From assembly GCF_014652895.1 (NCBI RefSeq), contig NZ_BMZR01000008.1:23297-87296 (forward strand): a stretch of 64,000 nucleotides of DNA. The letters are read 5' to 3'. The notes beneath the pieces are model-generated. The model was not told the DNA's origin. It saw only the letters and a program-made list of their open reading frames with translations, and searched no databases. Numbering within the stretch: the first letter of the stretch is position 1; each line of letters opens with the position of its first letter. Position numbers and translations under genes: made by a program. Origin of the DNA: Psychrobacter glaciei. Lineage in GTDB: Bacteria; Pseudomonadota; Gammaproteobacteria; Pseudomonadales; Moraxellaceae. Shown here in pieces: positions 1 to 8,589 of this stretch.

Positions 1-82
1 TAAAGAATAAAAACGCAATGAATATAGGTAATAATACGTATAGTCCCCAACTGGTGACGGTACTGGCGGCAATGGCAAACAT
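1..82 (-). CDS. Small membrane protein, 5' end only (possibly DUF2788 type)
   Basis: An open frame enters the window from the left. It begins at an ATG at position 82 and covers 27 codons. The visible residues run from MFAIAAS to a strongly hydrophobic stretch (VLLPIFIAFLFF), so this is the N-terminal membrane helix of a larger protein. A TAGGAT ribosome-binding sequence lies 8-9 bases before the ATG. A short hydrophobic start of this kind resembles the DUF2788 small membrane proteins of gammaproteobacteria, but that is a guess from 27 residues. A second frame starting five bases upstream is also open but is proline-rich and unlikely. Confidence 0.5.
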   Translation of the reverse strand, partial: MFAIAASTVTSWGLYVLLPIFIAFLFF

Positions 83-639
83 GGCATAATCCTATAAAGT
101 GGCAACATACCGTCTATTTAACGCTATCATTCTATGGTTTCTTTGATAGAAATCGCCCTAAGAAAAGCGTATCACCCTCAAATAATGAGCAGTAATAAAT
201 AAAACAATAAATGAAAATTAAATAGAAGGGAAAAATACAAAGCATCATTATAACGCGGAAGCAAGTGGGTATAAACTGATGCTAATGAGTCGACAACAGT
301 AACGCTACAATTAGCAGGGCTAACTGTTCATTGCCCATCCTAAATCGCAGCCTATTTATACCGTCTCTTTGGGATTTATCATGAACGATAGCATAGGTAG
401 GCCTTTTAACTGCATAAATTACTCGCATTAACTGTTATAACCGTAAGATTTTAGTGCTAATTTTGGTGCAAATGGTGCAATAAAGCGCAAAGATTGTTAT
501 ATTTACAGGTTACTTATCCTTTTGTACTATTTTATCCCTTGCAATGTCGGTCGCTATTATAATGGGCAGTTATCGACTGCTCGCATTCGCCACATTTTTA
601 CACCGTTTTTGTTGTTTATTTAACTGAGTTCAAATCCTT
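83..639. other. Intergenic region between a divergent membrane-protein gene and argS
   Basis: About 550 bases with no convincing gene. The part near argS is A+T-rich and contains a TATAAT hexamer at 558-563 without a well-placed -35 element, so an argS promoter here is likely but not pinned down. A short direct repeat (GGTGCAAAT/GGTGCAATA) lies near 464-482. Confidence 0.5.
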
Positions 640-2469
640 ATGTCACAAGCCCAAATTGATACACTTGCATCACTATTCAACGATGCTATTCATACCTTAC
701 AAGCCGATGGCACACTACCTGCTGACTGGCAAAACAACAGCCAAATCACCCGTACGAAAGACTTAAGCCATGGTGATTTTGCCAGTAATATCGCGCTTAC
801 TGCTGCCAAAGCTGCCAAGGCTAATCCACGCCAGCTTGCCGAAAAAATCGTCAACGCCTTGCCTGAAAATCAAGACATTCGCCAAATAGAAATCGCAGGG
901 CCAGGGTTTATCAATGTCTTTTTAAACGCTGAAGCCAAATTTGCAGTGTTAGACGATATTTTTAACTTACAAGATCGTTTTGGCTTAAGTGATCAGTTTG
1001 AAGGGCAAAAAATTCAAGTTGAATTCGTCTCTGCCAATCCAACGTCAAGTCTGCACGTCGGTCACGGTCGCGGTGCTGCATTTGGCATGAGCGTGTCAAA
1101 CCTGCTAGAAGCGATTGGCTATGACGTCACCCGCGAATACTATGTCAACGATGCCGGTCGGCAGATGGACATCTTGGCGACCAGTACGTATCTGCGTTAT
1201 CTAGAAGCCAACGGCGAGGAAATACAGTTTCCCGTTAATGGTTATCAAGGCGACTATGTCAGTGATATTGCAGAAACGCTAAAAGTACAGCATGGCACAA
1301 GCTACGTGCATCGCTTTACAGACGTTGCTAAAGATGCGCCAGAAGATGCACAGTTTGAAATCAATGCCGACGGCGAAAAAGTTTTGCTATCAGGTGATAA
1401 AGAAGCCCATATCGATGGTTTGATTGCCAATAGTAAAGCATTGCTTGGTGAGGGCTATGAGCTGTTTTTAAATGCCGCATTGAGCAGTATTTTGGCTGAT
1501 ATTAAAGACGACTTGATTGACTTTGGTGTGCGTTACGAGTGTTGGTTTAGCGAAAGATCGATCGATAGCGAGATTGAGCCAGTACTACAAGTTTTAGATG
1601 ACAAAGGTTATCTGTACGAAAAAGACGGTAATATTTGGTTTAAATCGACCGACTTTGGCGATGAAAAAGACCGTGTGGTACGCCGTGCTAATGGTCAATC
1701 TACCTATTTTGCTTCTGATATCGCTTATCATAAAAATAAGTTTGATCGTGGTTTTGATAAAGTCGTCAACGTTTGGGGCGCGGATCACCATGGTTATGTG
1801 CCACGGGTAAAAGCTGCTTTATTAGCTTTGGGAATTGATGCAAAACGCCTCGATGTGGTGTTGGTACAATTCGTAGCGCTATGGCGTGGTAGTGAAAAAG
1901 TACAAATGTCATCGCGTTCTGGTCAGTTTGTTACCTTGCGCGAGCTGCGTGCAGAAGTCGGTAATGACGCTGCGAGATTCTATTATGTGGCACGTAAGCC
2001 TGAAGTGCATATTGACTTTGATTTAGAGCTTGCCAAATCACAAAGCAAAGACAACTTGGTTTATTATATTCAATATGCGCATGCACGGGTTTGCCGCGTA
2101 TTAGAAAAACTGGCAACCTATGGTTTGACAGTAGATGATGCCGTTGGTTTGGCGCATCAAAATCTGCTTAGTGCACCCAATGAAGATGAGCTGATTAAAC
2201 TGCTAGCAGGATATCCAGCGACACTGTTACGTGCAGCGACAGGCTATGAGCCGCATGTACTGACCAACTATCTAAAAGAGTTGGCAGCGCTATTCCATGG
2301 CTGGTACGATACCAATCGTATTTTGCCGGTGAGCTTAACTTCAGGCGAAACACCAAGTCAGGAAGAGATTGAATTGATGCAAGCACGTCTGCGTTTGTCT
2401 AAAGCAGTACGCCAAGTATTGGCCAATGGGCTTAGTTTATTAGGGCTATCCGCACCGTCTAGCATGTAG
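640..2469 (+). CDS. argS: Arginine--tRNA ligase
   Basis: Charges tRNA-Arg with arginine in the cytoplasm using ATP (class I synthetase). The 609-residue protein has the N-terminal additional domain of ArgRS, then the catalytic Rossmann domain with the HIGH-type signature HVGH at about residues 139-142 (in SANPTSSLHVGHGRG). A KMSKS-like loop written QMSSRSG lies near residue 422. The C-terminal third carries the DALR anticodon-binding domain. Length is slightly above the usual 560-590. It is followed after about 100 bases by a SPOR-domain gene on the same strand, a common pairing in gammaproteobacteria. The stop codon lies inside the first unit of an 18-bp tandem repeat. Confidence 0.97.
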   Translation: MSQAQIDTLASLFNDAIHTLQADGTLPADWQNNSQITRTKDLSHGDFASNIALTAAKAAKANPRQLAEKIVNALPENQDIRQIEIAGPGFINVFLNAEAKFAVLDDIFNLQDRFGLSDQFEGQKIQVEFVSANPTSSLHVGHGRGAAFGMSVSNLLEAIGYDVTREYYVNDAGRQMDILATSTYLRYLEANGEEIQFPVNGYQGDYVSDIAETLKVQHGTSYVHRFTDVAKDAPEDAQFEINADGEKVLLSGDKEAHIDGLIANSKALLGEGYELFLNAALSSILADIKDDLIDFGVRYECWFSERSIDSEIEPVLQVLDDKGYLYEKDGNIWFKSTDFGDEKDRVVRRANGQSTYFASDIAYHKNKFDRGFDKVVNVWGADHHGYVPRVKAALLALGIDAKRLDVVLVQFVALWRGSEKVQMSSRSGQFVTLRELRAEVGNDAARFYYVARKPEVHIDFDLELAKSQSKDNLVYYIQYAHARVCRVLEKLATYGLTVDDAVGLAHQNLLSAPNEDELIKLLAGYPATLLRAATGYEPHVLTNYLKELAALFHGWYDTNRILPVSLTSGETPSQEEIELMQARLRLSKAVRQVLANGLSLLGLSAPSSM

Positions 2470-2512
2470 TGTCTTTCTAACATGTGGTAATTTTCTAACA
2501 TGTAGAATGAGT
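2459..2512 (+). repeat. Three 18-bp tandem repeats spanning the argS stop codon
   Basis: Units begin at 2459, 2477 and 2495, each with the core CTARCATGTRG. The first unit contains the last argS codons and its TAG stop, so the following units repeat the end of the gene outside the frame. The spacing is exactly 18 bases both times. Confidence 0.8.
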
Positions 2513-2570
2513 ATAGGCGACCGATAGCAATAATTCGATAATGATAGATTCAGTAGGGAGAAAGAGATCC

Positions 2571-3386
2571 ATGCTAGCCAAAAAACCTAAAGGCGCGACC
2601 GAAAAGCGCAAATCAAGTAGCGTATCAGGTTTATTATGGATGTTTGTCGGGGCAGTATTGACCTTAATGATTGGGGTGTTTTTGTACCTTTCGCCATTAT
2701 TCGATTTCAGCCCCGCTGATAGCACTGCCGGCAATGATCCTGATCGTCAGGTAGAGCCTCGCATCGATACTGACACTGATAATAGCGATTACGAGTTCTA
2801 CGATATCTTGCCCAATCAAGAGATGGCCACTATTCCTGATGAAAATATCAGTGAGACAGGTAATGATGGTTTGGGTAGTATCGGTGCTTTTGAACCGGAC
2901 GTCGTCGTTACTCAACCAGAGAACAACTCAGCCAGTCGCAATGATGATACGGGTAACTTCGGTATTTCTGAAAGCACCTCTATCGAGCCGAGCCGTGGTA
3001 GCAATGCTGGCACGAGCAATAATAGCGATGATATTGTTATCGTTGAAGAAGACGCTACCTATGATAGTGCACCAGCTAACGGCAATACAGCAAACCGTAC
3101 CAATAACGCAGGGGCGAGTACGGCTAGTATTCAACCTGCGAAGCCTGCAGCGACTTATATCTTGCAGATTAATAGCTTCGGTGATGCTGATGAAGCCGAT
3201 CGCCGCCGTGCCCAAGTGTTGATGGCAGGTGTAGATGCGAGAGTGGTCAAAAACACCACGGGCAATGGCTTGCCTATCTATCAGGTTATTTCGCGCCCAA
3301 TGAATAACCGTCAAGCAGTCACTACTGCTCAGCAGCGCCTACAAAATAATGGTATTGATTCTATTATTGTTGAGCAGCGCCGCTAA
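2571..3386 (+). CDS. SPOR-domain membrane protein (cell-division/peptidoglycan binding)
   Basis: Likely a periplasm-facing protein that binds denuded glycan strands at the division septum. The 271 residues begin with a basic cytoplasmic tail (MLAKKPKGATEKRK), then one transmembrane helix at about residues 19-41. A long acidic, Asn/Ser-rich linker follows, and a C-terminal SPOR domain (about 195-271) starts near TYILQINSFGDADEA. The ATG at 2571 is chosen because GGGAG lies just upstream; an in-frame ATG at 2541 would add ten residues before the basic tail. The layout matches FtsN/DedD-like proteins encoded after argS in related bacteria. The exact ortholog is not certain. Confidence 0.85.
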   Translation: MLAKKPKGATEKRKSSSVSGLLWMFVGAVLTLMIGVFLYLSPLFDFSPADSTAGNDPDRQVEPRIDTDTDNSDYEFYDILPNQEMATIPDENISETGNDGLGSIGAFEPDVVVTQPENNSASRNDDTGNFGISESTSIEPSRGSNAGTSNNSDDIVIVEEDATYDSAPANGNTANRTNNAGASTASIQPAKPAATYILQINSFGDADEADRRRAQVLMAGVDARVVKNTTGNGLPIYQVISRPMNNRQAVTTAQQRLQNNGIDSIIVEQRR

Positions 3387-3423
3387 GTTGCGCCTAATAG
3401 CTGCCATACTCATTTATTAATAA

Positions 3424-3450
3424 TAAAAGCGTCGCAATGGCGTTTTTTTT
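3424..3450 (+). terminator. Probable rho-independent terminator after the SPOR gene
   Basis: Short imperfect stem with one bulge (AAAA-G-CGTCG / TGGCG-TTTT, loop CAA) followed by a run of eight T. It overlaps the first possible start of the next gene, which supports the downstream start at 3527. Confidence 0.5.
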
Positions 3451-3526
3451 ATCTCTGTTTTTTGGCAAAGTTATTTTTTCTGTTGGTTTATTATCTCTCA
3501 TCAAAAATTTCATAAAGAGCGTGGCT

Positions 3527-4621
3527 ATGACTGTCTCTCACTCAGCAACACCGCCTAACGGCTTGATAAAAGCATTTTTCCAAAAGTATTTCATCGATGC
3601 CTTTACTGGTATGGCTTTAGGGCTATTTGTCACATTGATTGCTGGTCTGATCATCTCACAAATCGGTGGTTGGTTAGACATGCCAGCACTCATTGCAGTC
3701 GGGAAATTGGCCTCTATATTAATGGGGGCTGGCATCGGTGTGGGCATTGCGTATTATCTCAAAGCACCGACTTTGGTTATGCTCAGCTGCTTGGTCGCAG
3801 GGATGCTTGGTGCGCACTCTGAAGCGTTGATGGCGGGCACGCTTTTTACCCCGCAAGTGGGTGGACCGGCGACATTCGTGGCTTTGCCCGGCAATCCTAT
3901 TGGCGCATATTTGACCTCAGTATTTGCCTATCGCGCTGGTACTTGGGTCGCTGGCAAGACCAAACTTGATATTCTCCTAGTGCCATTATTGGTCTGTGCC
4001 GTCGCATTGGCAGTTTGCGCCTTGCTTAATCCGCCTATCGTTGCGGCTGTCGCTGCTATTGGTCAAGGTATTCAAGCGGCTACTGAGCTACAGCCTCTAC
4101 TGATGGGTATTGTTATCGCAGTCGTGGTTGGTATTTTGCTGACAATGCCCACTTCAAGCGCTGCCATTTGTATCGCGATTGGACTTGGTGGTGTAGCAGG
4201 TGGCGCTGCTGTGGTTGGTTGTGCGGCGCATATGATAGGCTTTGCGGTTGCCAGTTTTAAAGATAATGGGATTAGCGGTGTGATATCTCAGGGTCTAGGC
4301 ACGAGTATGCTACAGATCCCCAATGTGTTAAAAAAACCTGTGGTCTTATTACCTGCTGTTGTCGCTAGTGCCATCGTCGGTCCTATCGCCACAGTAGGCT
4401 TTGGCTTGGCGTGTACAGCGACAGGCGCGGGTATGGGCACTGCTGGACTGGTCGGGGTGTTTGGGGTCATTGAAGCGTCACAAGAGATTATGAGTAGCGC
4501 TCAGTTATGGACAGCGATTATTTTATTGATGTTCGTATTGCCTGCACTGATTGCTGGCGTCGTCGCTTATATGATGCGCCGGCTGGGCTGGTTAGTTGAT
4601 GGTGATATGAAACTGCCTTAA
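3527..4621 (+). CDS. PTS-IIC-like (PfoR-type, PTS_EIIC_2) membrane protein
   Basis: A very hydrophobic 364-residue integral membrane protein with roughly eight to ten membrane helices. It is rich in Gly/Ala/Ile and has the repeated motifs of the PTS_EIIC_2 family (also labelled putative toxin regulator, PfoR), for example VGGPATFVALPGNPIGAYL and TGAGMGTAGLVGVFG. No EIIA, EIIB, HPr or sugar-catabolic gene lies nearby, so a role in sugar phosphotransfer is doubtful and the substrate is unknown. Start 3527 (MTVSHSATPP) is chosen because an upstream in-frame start at 3437 would lie inside the terminator and precede 30 atypical residues. It ends in a strong terminator. Confidence 0.8.
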   Translation: MTVSHSATPPNGLIKAFFQKYFIDAFTGMALGLFVTLIAGLIISQIGGWLDMPALIAVGKLASILMGAGIGVGIAYYLKAPTLVMLSCLVAGMLGAHSEALMAGTLFTPQVGGPATFVALPGNPIGAYLTSVFAYRAGTWVAGKTKLDILLVPLLVCAVALAVCALLNPPIVAAVAAIGQGIQAATELQPLLMGIVIAVVVGILLTMPTSSAAICIAIGLGGVAGGAAVVGCAAHMIGFAVASFKDNGISGVISQGLGTSMLQIPNVLKKPVVLLPAVVASAIVGPIATVGFGLACTATGAGMGTAGLVGVFGVIEASQEIMSSAQLWTAIILLMFVLPALIAGVVAYMMRRLGWLVDGDMKLP

Positions 4622-4670
4622 TCCTCAAGGACTATTTGACCTTTTCGATATTACGATAAGGCTAAAAATC

Positions 4671-4703
4671 AAAAAAGCCCTGCTAGTGTAGCGGGGCTTT
4701 TTT
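4671..4703. terminator. Bidirectional rho-independent terminator
   Basis: AAAAAAGCCC-T-GCT and AGC-G-GGGCTTTTTT form a stem with one mismatch and a short loop. With A and T runs on either side it can serve both the PTS-IIC-like gene and the convergent SDR gene. Confidence 0.9.
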
Positions 4704-4737
4704 GACTGTCTTTATCTTTATCTGAATCTTATAGCGA

Positions 4738-5754
4738 TTAGGCCGATTTACGAGCACCAGTTCTGGCAGGTTTCTTGCCTTTGAATTTGCGTGATAGCTT
4801 ATGGACGTCATTCAGTATCTTGCTATAGCTTGATGGAAACACGCGCTGTACGGCGTCGATTATTTTGGCATCGTTACCGATCAAGCAGCGTGGCTGATTG
4901 GTCGCGGCGGCTTGCAGAATAATCCAAGCCGCTTCACTGGCATCGAACTTTAAAAATTTATTAAAACTACTGATCGCTTTGCTGCCACCCCGCATGCCGA
5001 GGTCACTGATGCTGTCATTACCACGCGCACTATTGGCGATATTGGTTTTGATGCCACCTGGATGGATGCAAGTGGCTGAGACGCCGCAGCGCTGAATATT
5101 CAGCTCTTGACGCAGGCTTTCGGTAAAGCCACGTACCGCAAATTTGCTAGAGTTATAGGCAGATTGCGAAGGCTGAGCGGTCAAACCAAAGAGACTTGAG
5201 ATATTAATGATATGACCGTGCTCAGTAAATTGGCGTGCTTTGCTGTCTTTACCATTTTTAGTCGATTCGCTTTCTTTAACGCTATTTTTGATTAAGGGTA
5301 AAAATGCCTTGGTGCCATAGACCACGCCCCAAAAATTGATATCCATGACCCATTCCAGCTCATCGATACTGCTGCCTTCTACGGTTGAATAAAGCGCTAC
5401 GCCTGCATTGTTAAAGATAAAGTTTACTTTGCCGTGATCGCTCATGACGTCGTCTGCCCATGCTTGCACCGCTTTATTGTTTGAGACATCGAGTACGGTC
5501 ATGGTGACTTTGACATCATAACCGACGAGCAGTTCTTTGGTTTGTGCTAATTGCTCGGGATTGATATCGGAGAGCGCGACATGACAGCCCATTTGTGCTA
5601 AATGAATGGCAAGCTCGCGACCCATACCAGATCCTGCACCGGTAATGGCGGCAACATGATTGCGATAATAAGGGGCAATATCATGATCTTTATTAGCAGA
5701 AAAAGGTAGGTGCTGACGCAGGGAGATTGCTATAGAAGTAACGTTGTTAAGCAT
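4738..5754 (-). CDS. SDR family NAD(P)-dependent oxidoreductase
   Basis: Short-chain dehydrogenase of 338 residues, longer than the usual 250. It has the cofactor motif TGAGSGMGRE near residue 38, the structural NNAG motif, and the catalytic Ser (NISSLFG) with Tyr-x3-Lys (SAYNSSK). About 35 residues precede the Rossmann fold, and a basic C-terminal tail (RKFKGKKPARTGARKSA) follows. An insert rich in Ser/Lys/Asp lies between the NNAG and Ser motifs. The substrate cannot be read from sequence; this subgroup often includes acyl or alcohol dehydrogenases with an N-terminal extension. It stands alone, convergent with the upstream membrane-protein gene. Confidence 0.85.
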   Translation of the reverse strand: MLNNVTSIAISLRQHLPFSANKDHDIAPYYRNHVAAITGAGSGMGRELAIHLAQMGCHVALSDINPEQLAQTKELLVGYDVKVTMTVLDVSNNKAVQAWADDVMSDHGKVNFIFNNAGVALYSTVEGSSIDELEWVMDINFWGVVYGTKAFLPLIKNSVKESESTKNGKDSKARQFTEHGHIINISSLFGLTAQPSQSAYNSSKFAVRGFTESLRQELNIQRCGVSATCIHPGGIKTNIANSARGNDSISDLGMRGGSKAISSFNKFLKFDASEAAWIILQAAATNQPRCLIGNDAKIIDAVQRVFPSSYSKILNDVHKLSRKFKGKKPARTGARKSA

Positions 5755-6108
5755 GATAAACAGTCCTTTGTATCATCGGTGATGGAGTCTAGATAGTGCA
5801 TTTGGCCTTAGCTTTACTGGGCATAGACTCTGAGAGTAAAGCATAAATAGAACCTCTACCTTAGCATGGTTTATAAGGTTAGCTGCCTGCGATTGATAAA
5901 CGCTGCTGTCATTTTTTGAGCCACTTATAATCAGTGAAAAGCAATATCGAACCATCACGCATTGCTGATATCAATTTTTCTTGCTTGCTGTGCCTGCGCA
6001 GACAGAGGCGACAAAAAATAGACATAAAAAAAGCGTCTTAGCATAATGCCAGACGCTTTTTTTGATGACAGCCAATTAAGTAATTAGCTGTCATCATTGA
6101 ACTATATA
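5755..6108. other. Intergenic region between the SDR gene and clpX
   Basis: Contains the upstream region of the SDR gene (minus strand) and the clpX terminator at 6026-6063. No convincing gene is seen; a 61-codon open frame at 5773-5958 on the minus strand has no family features. Confidence 0.6.
6026..6063. terminator. Strong terminator downstream of clpX
   Basis: Perfect 13-bp stem AAAAAAAGCGTCT / AGACGCTTTTTTT with a 12-base loop, flanked by A and T runs. It serves clpX on the minus strand. Confidence 0.92.
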
Positions 6109-7386
6109 TTAAGCAATTTCAGGGGTTTTGCCGTCATTAATCACTTCCTCATCGACGAGCACGGTCTTCGCATCTTTCATAGATGGCAGCTCATACATAG
6201 TATCAAGCAAAGCATTTTCTACGATAGAGCGTAAACCGCGAGCACCCGTTTTGCGTGCCATTGCTTTTTTGGCAATCGCATCAAGCGCTTCTTTGGTAAA
6301 GCTAATATCAGCGCCTTCCATATCGAACAAGTACTTATATTGCTTAACCAAGGCGTTCTTTGGCTCCGTCAATATCTGCACCAACGCTTCTTCATCAAGC
6401 TCTTTTAGGGCAGCGAGCACTGGCAAACGACCAATCAGCTCAGGAATCAGACCGAACTTGATTAAATCTTCTGGCTCGACTTGCTGTAGCAAATCTGAGC
6501 TACGTTTACTATCGTCTTTTGAGCTGACATCAGCATTGAAGCCAATACCGGTTTTTTCTGTACGCTGCTGAATCACCGCATCAAGACCGGCAAACGCCCC
6601 ACCGACGATGATAAGGATGTTACTGGTATCGACTTGAATCAGCTCTTGCTGTGGATGCTTACGACCACCGTGCGGCGGGATAGCAGCAACCGTACCTTCG
6701 ATAAGCTTTAGCAAGGCTTGCTGTACGCCTTCACCTGATACATCACGCGTGATAGAAGGGTTGTCGCCTTTCTTACTGATTTTATCGATCTCATCAATAT
6801 AGATGATGCCTTGCTCAGCTTTAGCTACATCATAATCTGACGCTTGTAGCAGCTTTTGTACGATGTTTTCAACGTCTTCACCCACATAACCTGCTTCAGT
6901 CAAGGTAGTCGCATCCGCCATCGCAAAAGGTACATCGAGTAGACGAGCCAAGGTTTGTGCCAGTAGCGTTTTACCAGAGCCTGTCGGGCCAATTAGCAAG
7001 ATGTTACTCTTAGCCAATTCAACCATGGCATCGTCAGCGCCAATCTTAGATTTTTTGCTGTCATTGGCTAAAGTCTGACTGACTTTTAGACGCTTATAAT
7101 GGTTATAAACAGCGACCGCCAGTGCTTTCTTTGCAGCATCTTGTCCGATGACATATTCATCGAGCTTGGCACGCAACTCTTTTGGCGTTGGTAGCTTTTT
7201 ATTGACCCAAGAGGTATCAATCTCGCTATCAGCATCGTCATTATCATTGTCGGTATCTGCAATGAGGTCGGTACACAATTCGATGCACTCATTACAGATA
7301 TTGGCATCATCAGCGGCGATTAGCTGTTTTACTTCGCTTTTTTCTTTGCCACAAAAAGAGCAATGCGGTGTTTTATCTTTTGCCAT
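6109..7386 (-). CDS. clpX: ATP-dependent Clp protease ATP-binding subunit ClpX
   Basis: AAA+ unfoldase that recognises tagged proteins and threads them into ClpP. The 425-residue protein has the N-terminal zinc-binding domain (CSFCGK...CNEC), Walker A GPTGSGKT, the pore loop GYVGED, Walker [10 protein letters not shown] and the C-terminal D2-small domain, all full length. An acidic stretch ([12 protein letters not shown]) after the zinc domain is richer in Asp than in most homologues. It follows clpP with a 116-base spacer that holds competing hairpins, and ends in a strong terminator. Confidence 0.98.
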   Translation of the reverse strand: MAKDKTPHCSFCGKEKSEVKQLIAADDANICNECIELCTDLIADTDNDNDDADSEIDTSWVNKKLPTPKELRAKLDEYVIGQDAAKKALAVAVYNHYKRLKVSQTLANDSKKSKIGADDAMVELAKSNILLIGPTGSGKTLLAQTLARLLDVPFAMADATTLTEAGYVGEDVENIVQKLLQASDYDVAKAEQGIIYIDEIDKISKKGDNPSITRDVSGEGVQQALLKLIEGTVAAIPPHGGRKHPQQELIQVDTSNILIIVGGAFAGLDAVIQQRTEKTGIGFNADVSSKDDSKRSSDLLQQVEPEDLIKFGLIPELIGRLPVLAALKELDEEALVQILTEPKNALVKQYKYLFDMEGADISFTKEALDAIAKKAMARKTGARGLRSIVENALLDTMYELPSMKDAKTVLVDEEVINDGKTPEIA

Positions 7387-7434
7387 ATAAAGGCGCTCCT
7401 AAAATTTAAAACTTACAAATATTTTGATTTTTGA

Positions 7435-7483
7435 CATCAAAGCCAAAACGCATAACGTTCAGGCTTTTGATGCTCATCAAAGC
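7435..7483 (-). promoter_or_regulatory. Mutually exclusive stem-loops in the clpP-clpX spacer
   Basis: Read on the minus strand there are three segments: A GCTTTGATG (7483-7475), B CATCAAAAGCC (7472-7462) and C GGCTTTGATG (7444-7435). B can pair with A to give a tight hairpin, or with C to give a hairpin with a 17-base loop, but not with both. There is no strong T run after C. This suggests RNA switching or processing rather than simple termination. Confidence 0.5.
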
Positions 7484-7502
7484 TTGTGCTCTTATGCAGT
7501 AA

Positions 7503-8198
7503 TTATAAAGAAGCAGGGCGACGCTCTAATACTGCATCGACCAAGCCGTATTCTTTGGCTTCTTCGGCATCCAACCAATAATCACGCTCGACGTCTTTTT
7601 CAATTTTTTCTACTGGCTGACCCGTACGCTCAGCTAATATCTTATTCAAACGTGCACGAGTTTTTAGAATTTCGCGCGCATTAATTTCGATATCAGTTGC
7701 TTGACCTTGTGCGCCACCTGATGGCTGGTGAATCATCACTCGAGCATTGGCTAGGGCATAACGCTTGCCTTTCTCTCCAGCTGCCAATAGGAATGAACCC
7801 ATGCTATACGCGCCGCCCATGCAAATGGTCGATACTTCAGGCTTGATAAAGTTCATGGTATCAAAAATAGCCAAACCAGCACTTACTGAGCCGCCTGGTG
7901 AGTTGATATACAAGTGAATATCTTTATCAGGATTTTCAGCTTCTAAAAATAATAGCTGTGCGACGATCAAGTTGGCCATATGGTCTTCGACTTGACCGGT
8001 CAAAAAGATAACGCGTTCACGTAATAGGCGTGAGAAAATATCGAACGAGCGTTCACCGCGTGCTGATTGTTCTACAACCATAGGCACTAGTGCAGCCTGA
8101 GGTGCGCTTTGAGTGTGTTGCGCGCTTTGAGCAGTATTGTGCGCACTCATCAGCATATCAAAATGCGGGTTAGCAGTAATACGATCATAATCTGTCAT
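7503..8198 (-). CDS. clpP: ATP-dependent Clp protease proteolytic subunit ClpP
   Basis: Serine protease subunit that forms the 14-mer degradation chamber docked by ClpX. The 231 residues include a longer than usual N-terminal segment (about 45 residues, Gln/Ala-rich), probably removed as a propeptide. The catalytic triad is visible: Ser132 in [10 protein letters not shown], His157 in MIHQPSGG and Asp206 in ERDYWLD. The usual xAAS context of the serine is GGAYS here. The gene order tig-clpP-clpX matches that of most gammaproteobacteria, though about 390 bases and a terminator separate it from tig. Confidence 0.97.
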   Translation of the reverse strand: MTDYDRITANPHFDMLMSAHNTAQSAQHTQSAPQAALVPMVVEQSARGERSFDIFSRLLRERVIFLTGQVEDHMANLIVAQLLFLEAENPDKDIHLYINSPGGSVSAGLAIFDTMNFIKPEVSTICMGGAYSMGSFLLAAGEKGKRYALANARVMIHQPSGGAQGQATDIEINAREILKTRARLNKILAERTGQPVEKIEKDVERDYWLDAEEAKEYGLVDAVLERRPASL

Positions 8199-8589
8199 AG
8201 AGATGTCCTGTTTATAAGTACATAAAATAAAGAGATAGAGATTAGCGAACAGCCAAGCTTTTATTAATGCTTATCATTGTAAATGTTGCCATCTTTTAAT
8301 AATACTAACTGGCTAAAATAATAAGCGCCAGATGTCGCTAAAAATAATTGAGCCAATGGTAACTTTTTTATGGGGGCAATAGTAACGTTTTAATGTGACA
8401 AACGATAAATGACTCCCTATTAATAAGGCGTCTATATGGATTTATCAAGGGGAGCTGCTATAAAGTATGGATAAAGATAGCACATAAGCTACCAATAAAA
8501 ATGCCCCAACAAAATGTTAGGGCATCGCTCAAGCATGGTTACCGATTAGCGCTGATGTGACGACACTGATGAATAATCAGAGCATCATC
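8199..8589. other. Intergenic region tig-clpP
   Basis: About 390 bases with the tig terminator at 8497-8525. The remaining part is A+T-rich and should carry the clpP promoter on the minus strand. No gene is seen. Confidence 0.6.
8497..8525 (-). terminator. Terminator downstream of tig
   Basis: On the minus strand ATGCCC-T-AAC / GTT-G-GGGCAT with a five-base loop forms a stem with one mismatch, followed by a short T run. Confidence 0.8.

Noticed and set aside
626..636. GTTCAAATCC-like sequence resembling a tRNA T-arm
   Set aside because: No acceptor stem, D-arm or anticodon arm around it; it is the argS leader.
2928..3314. A 128-codon open frame antisense to the SPOR-domain gene
   Set aside because: Overlaps a well-supported gene; composition reflects the repetitive linker on the other strand.
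6128..6571. A 147-codon open frame antisense to clpX
   Set aside because: It is a shadow of clpX, serine-rich with no family motif and no ribosome-binding site.
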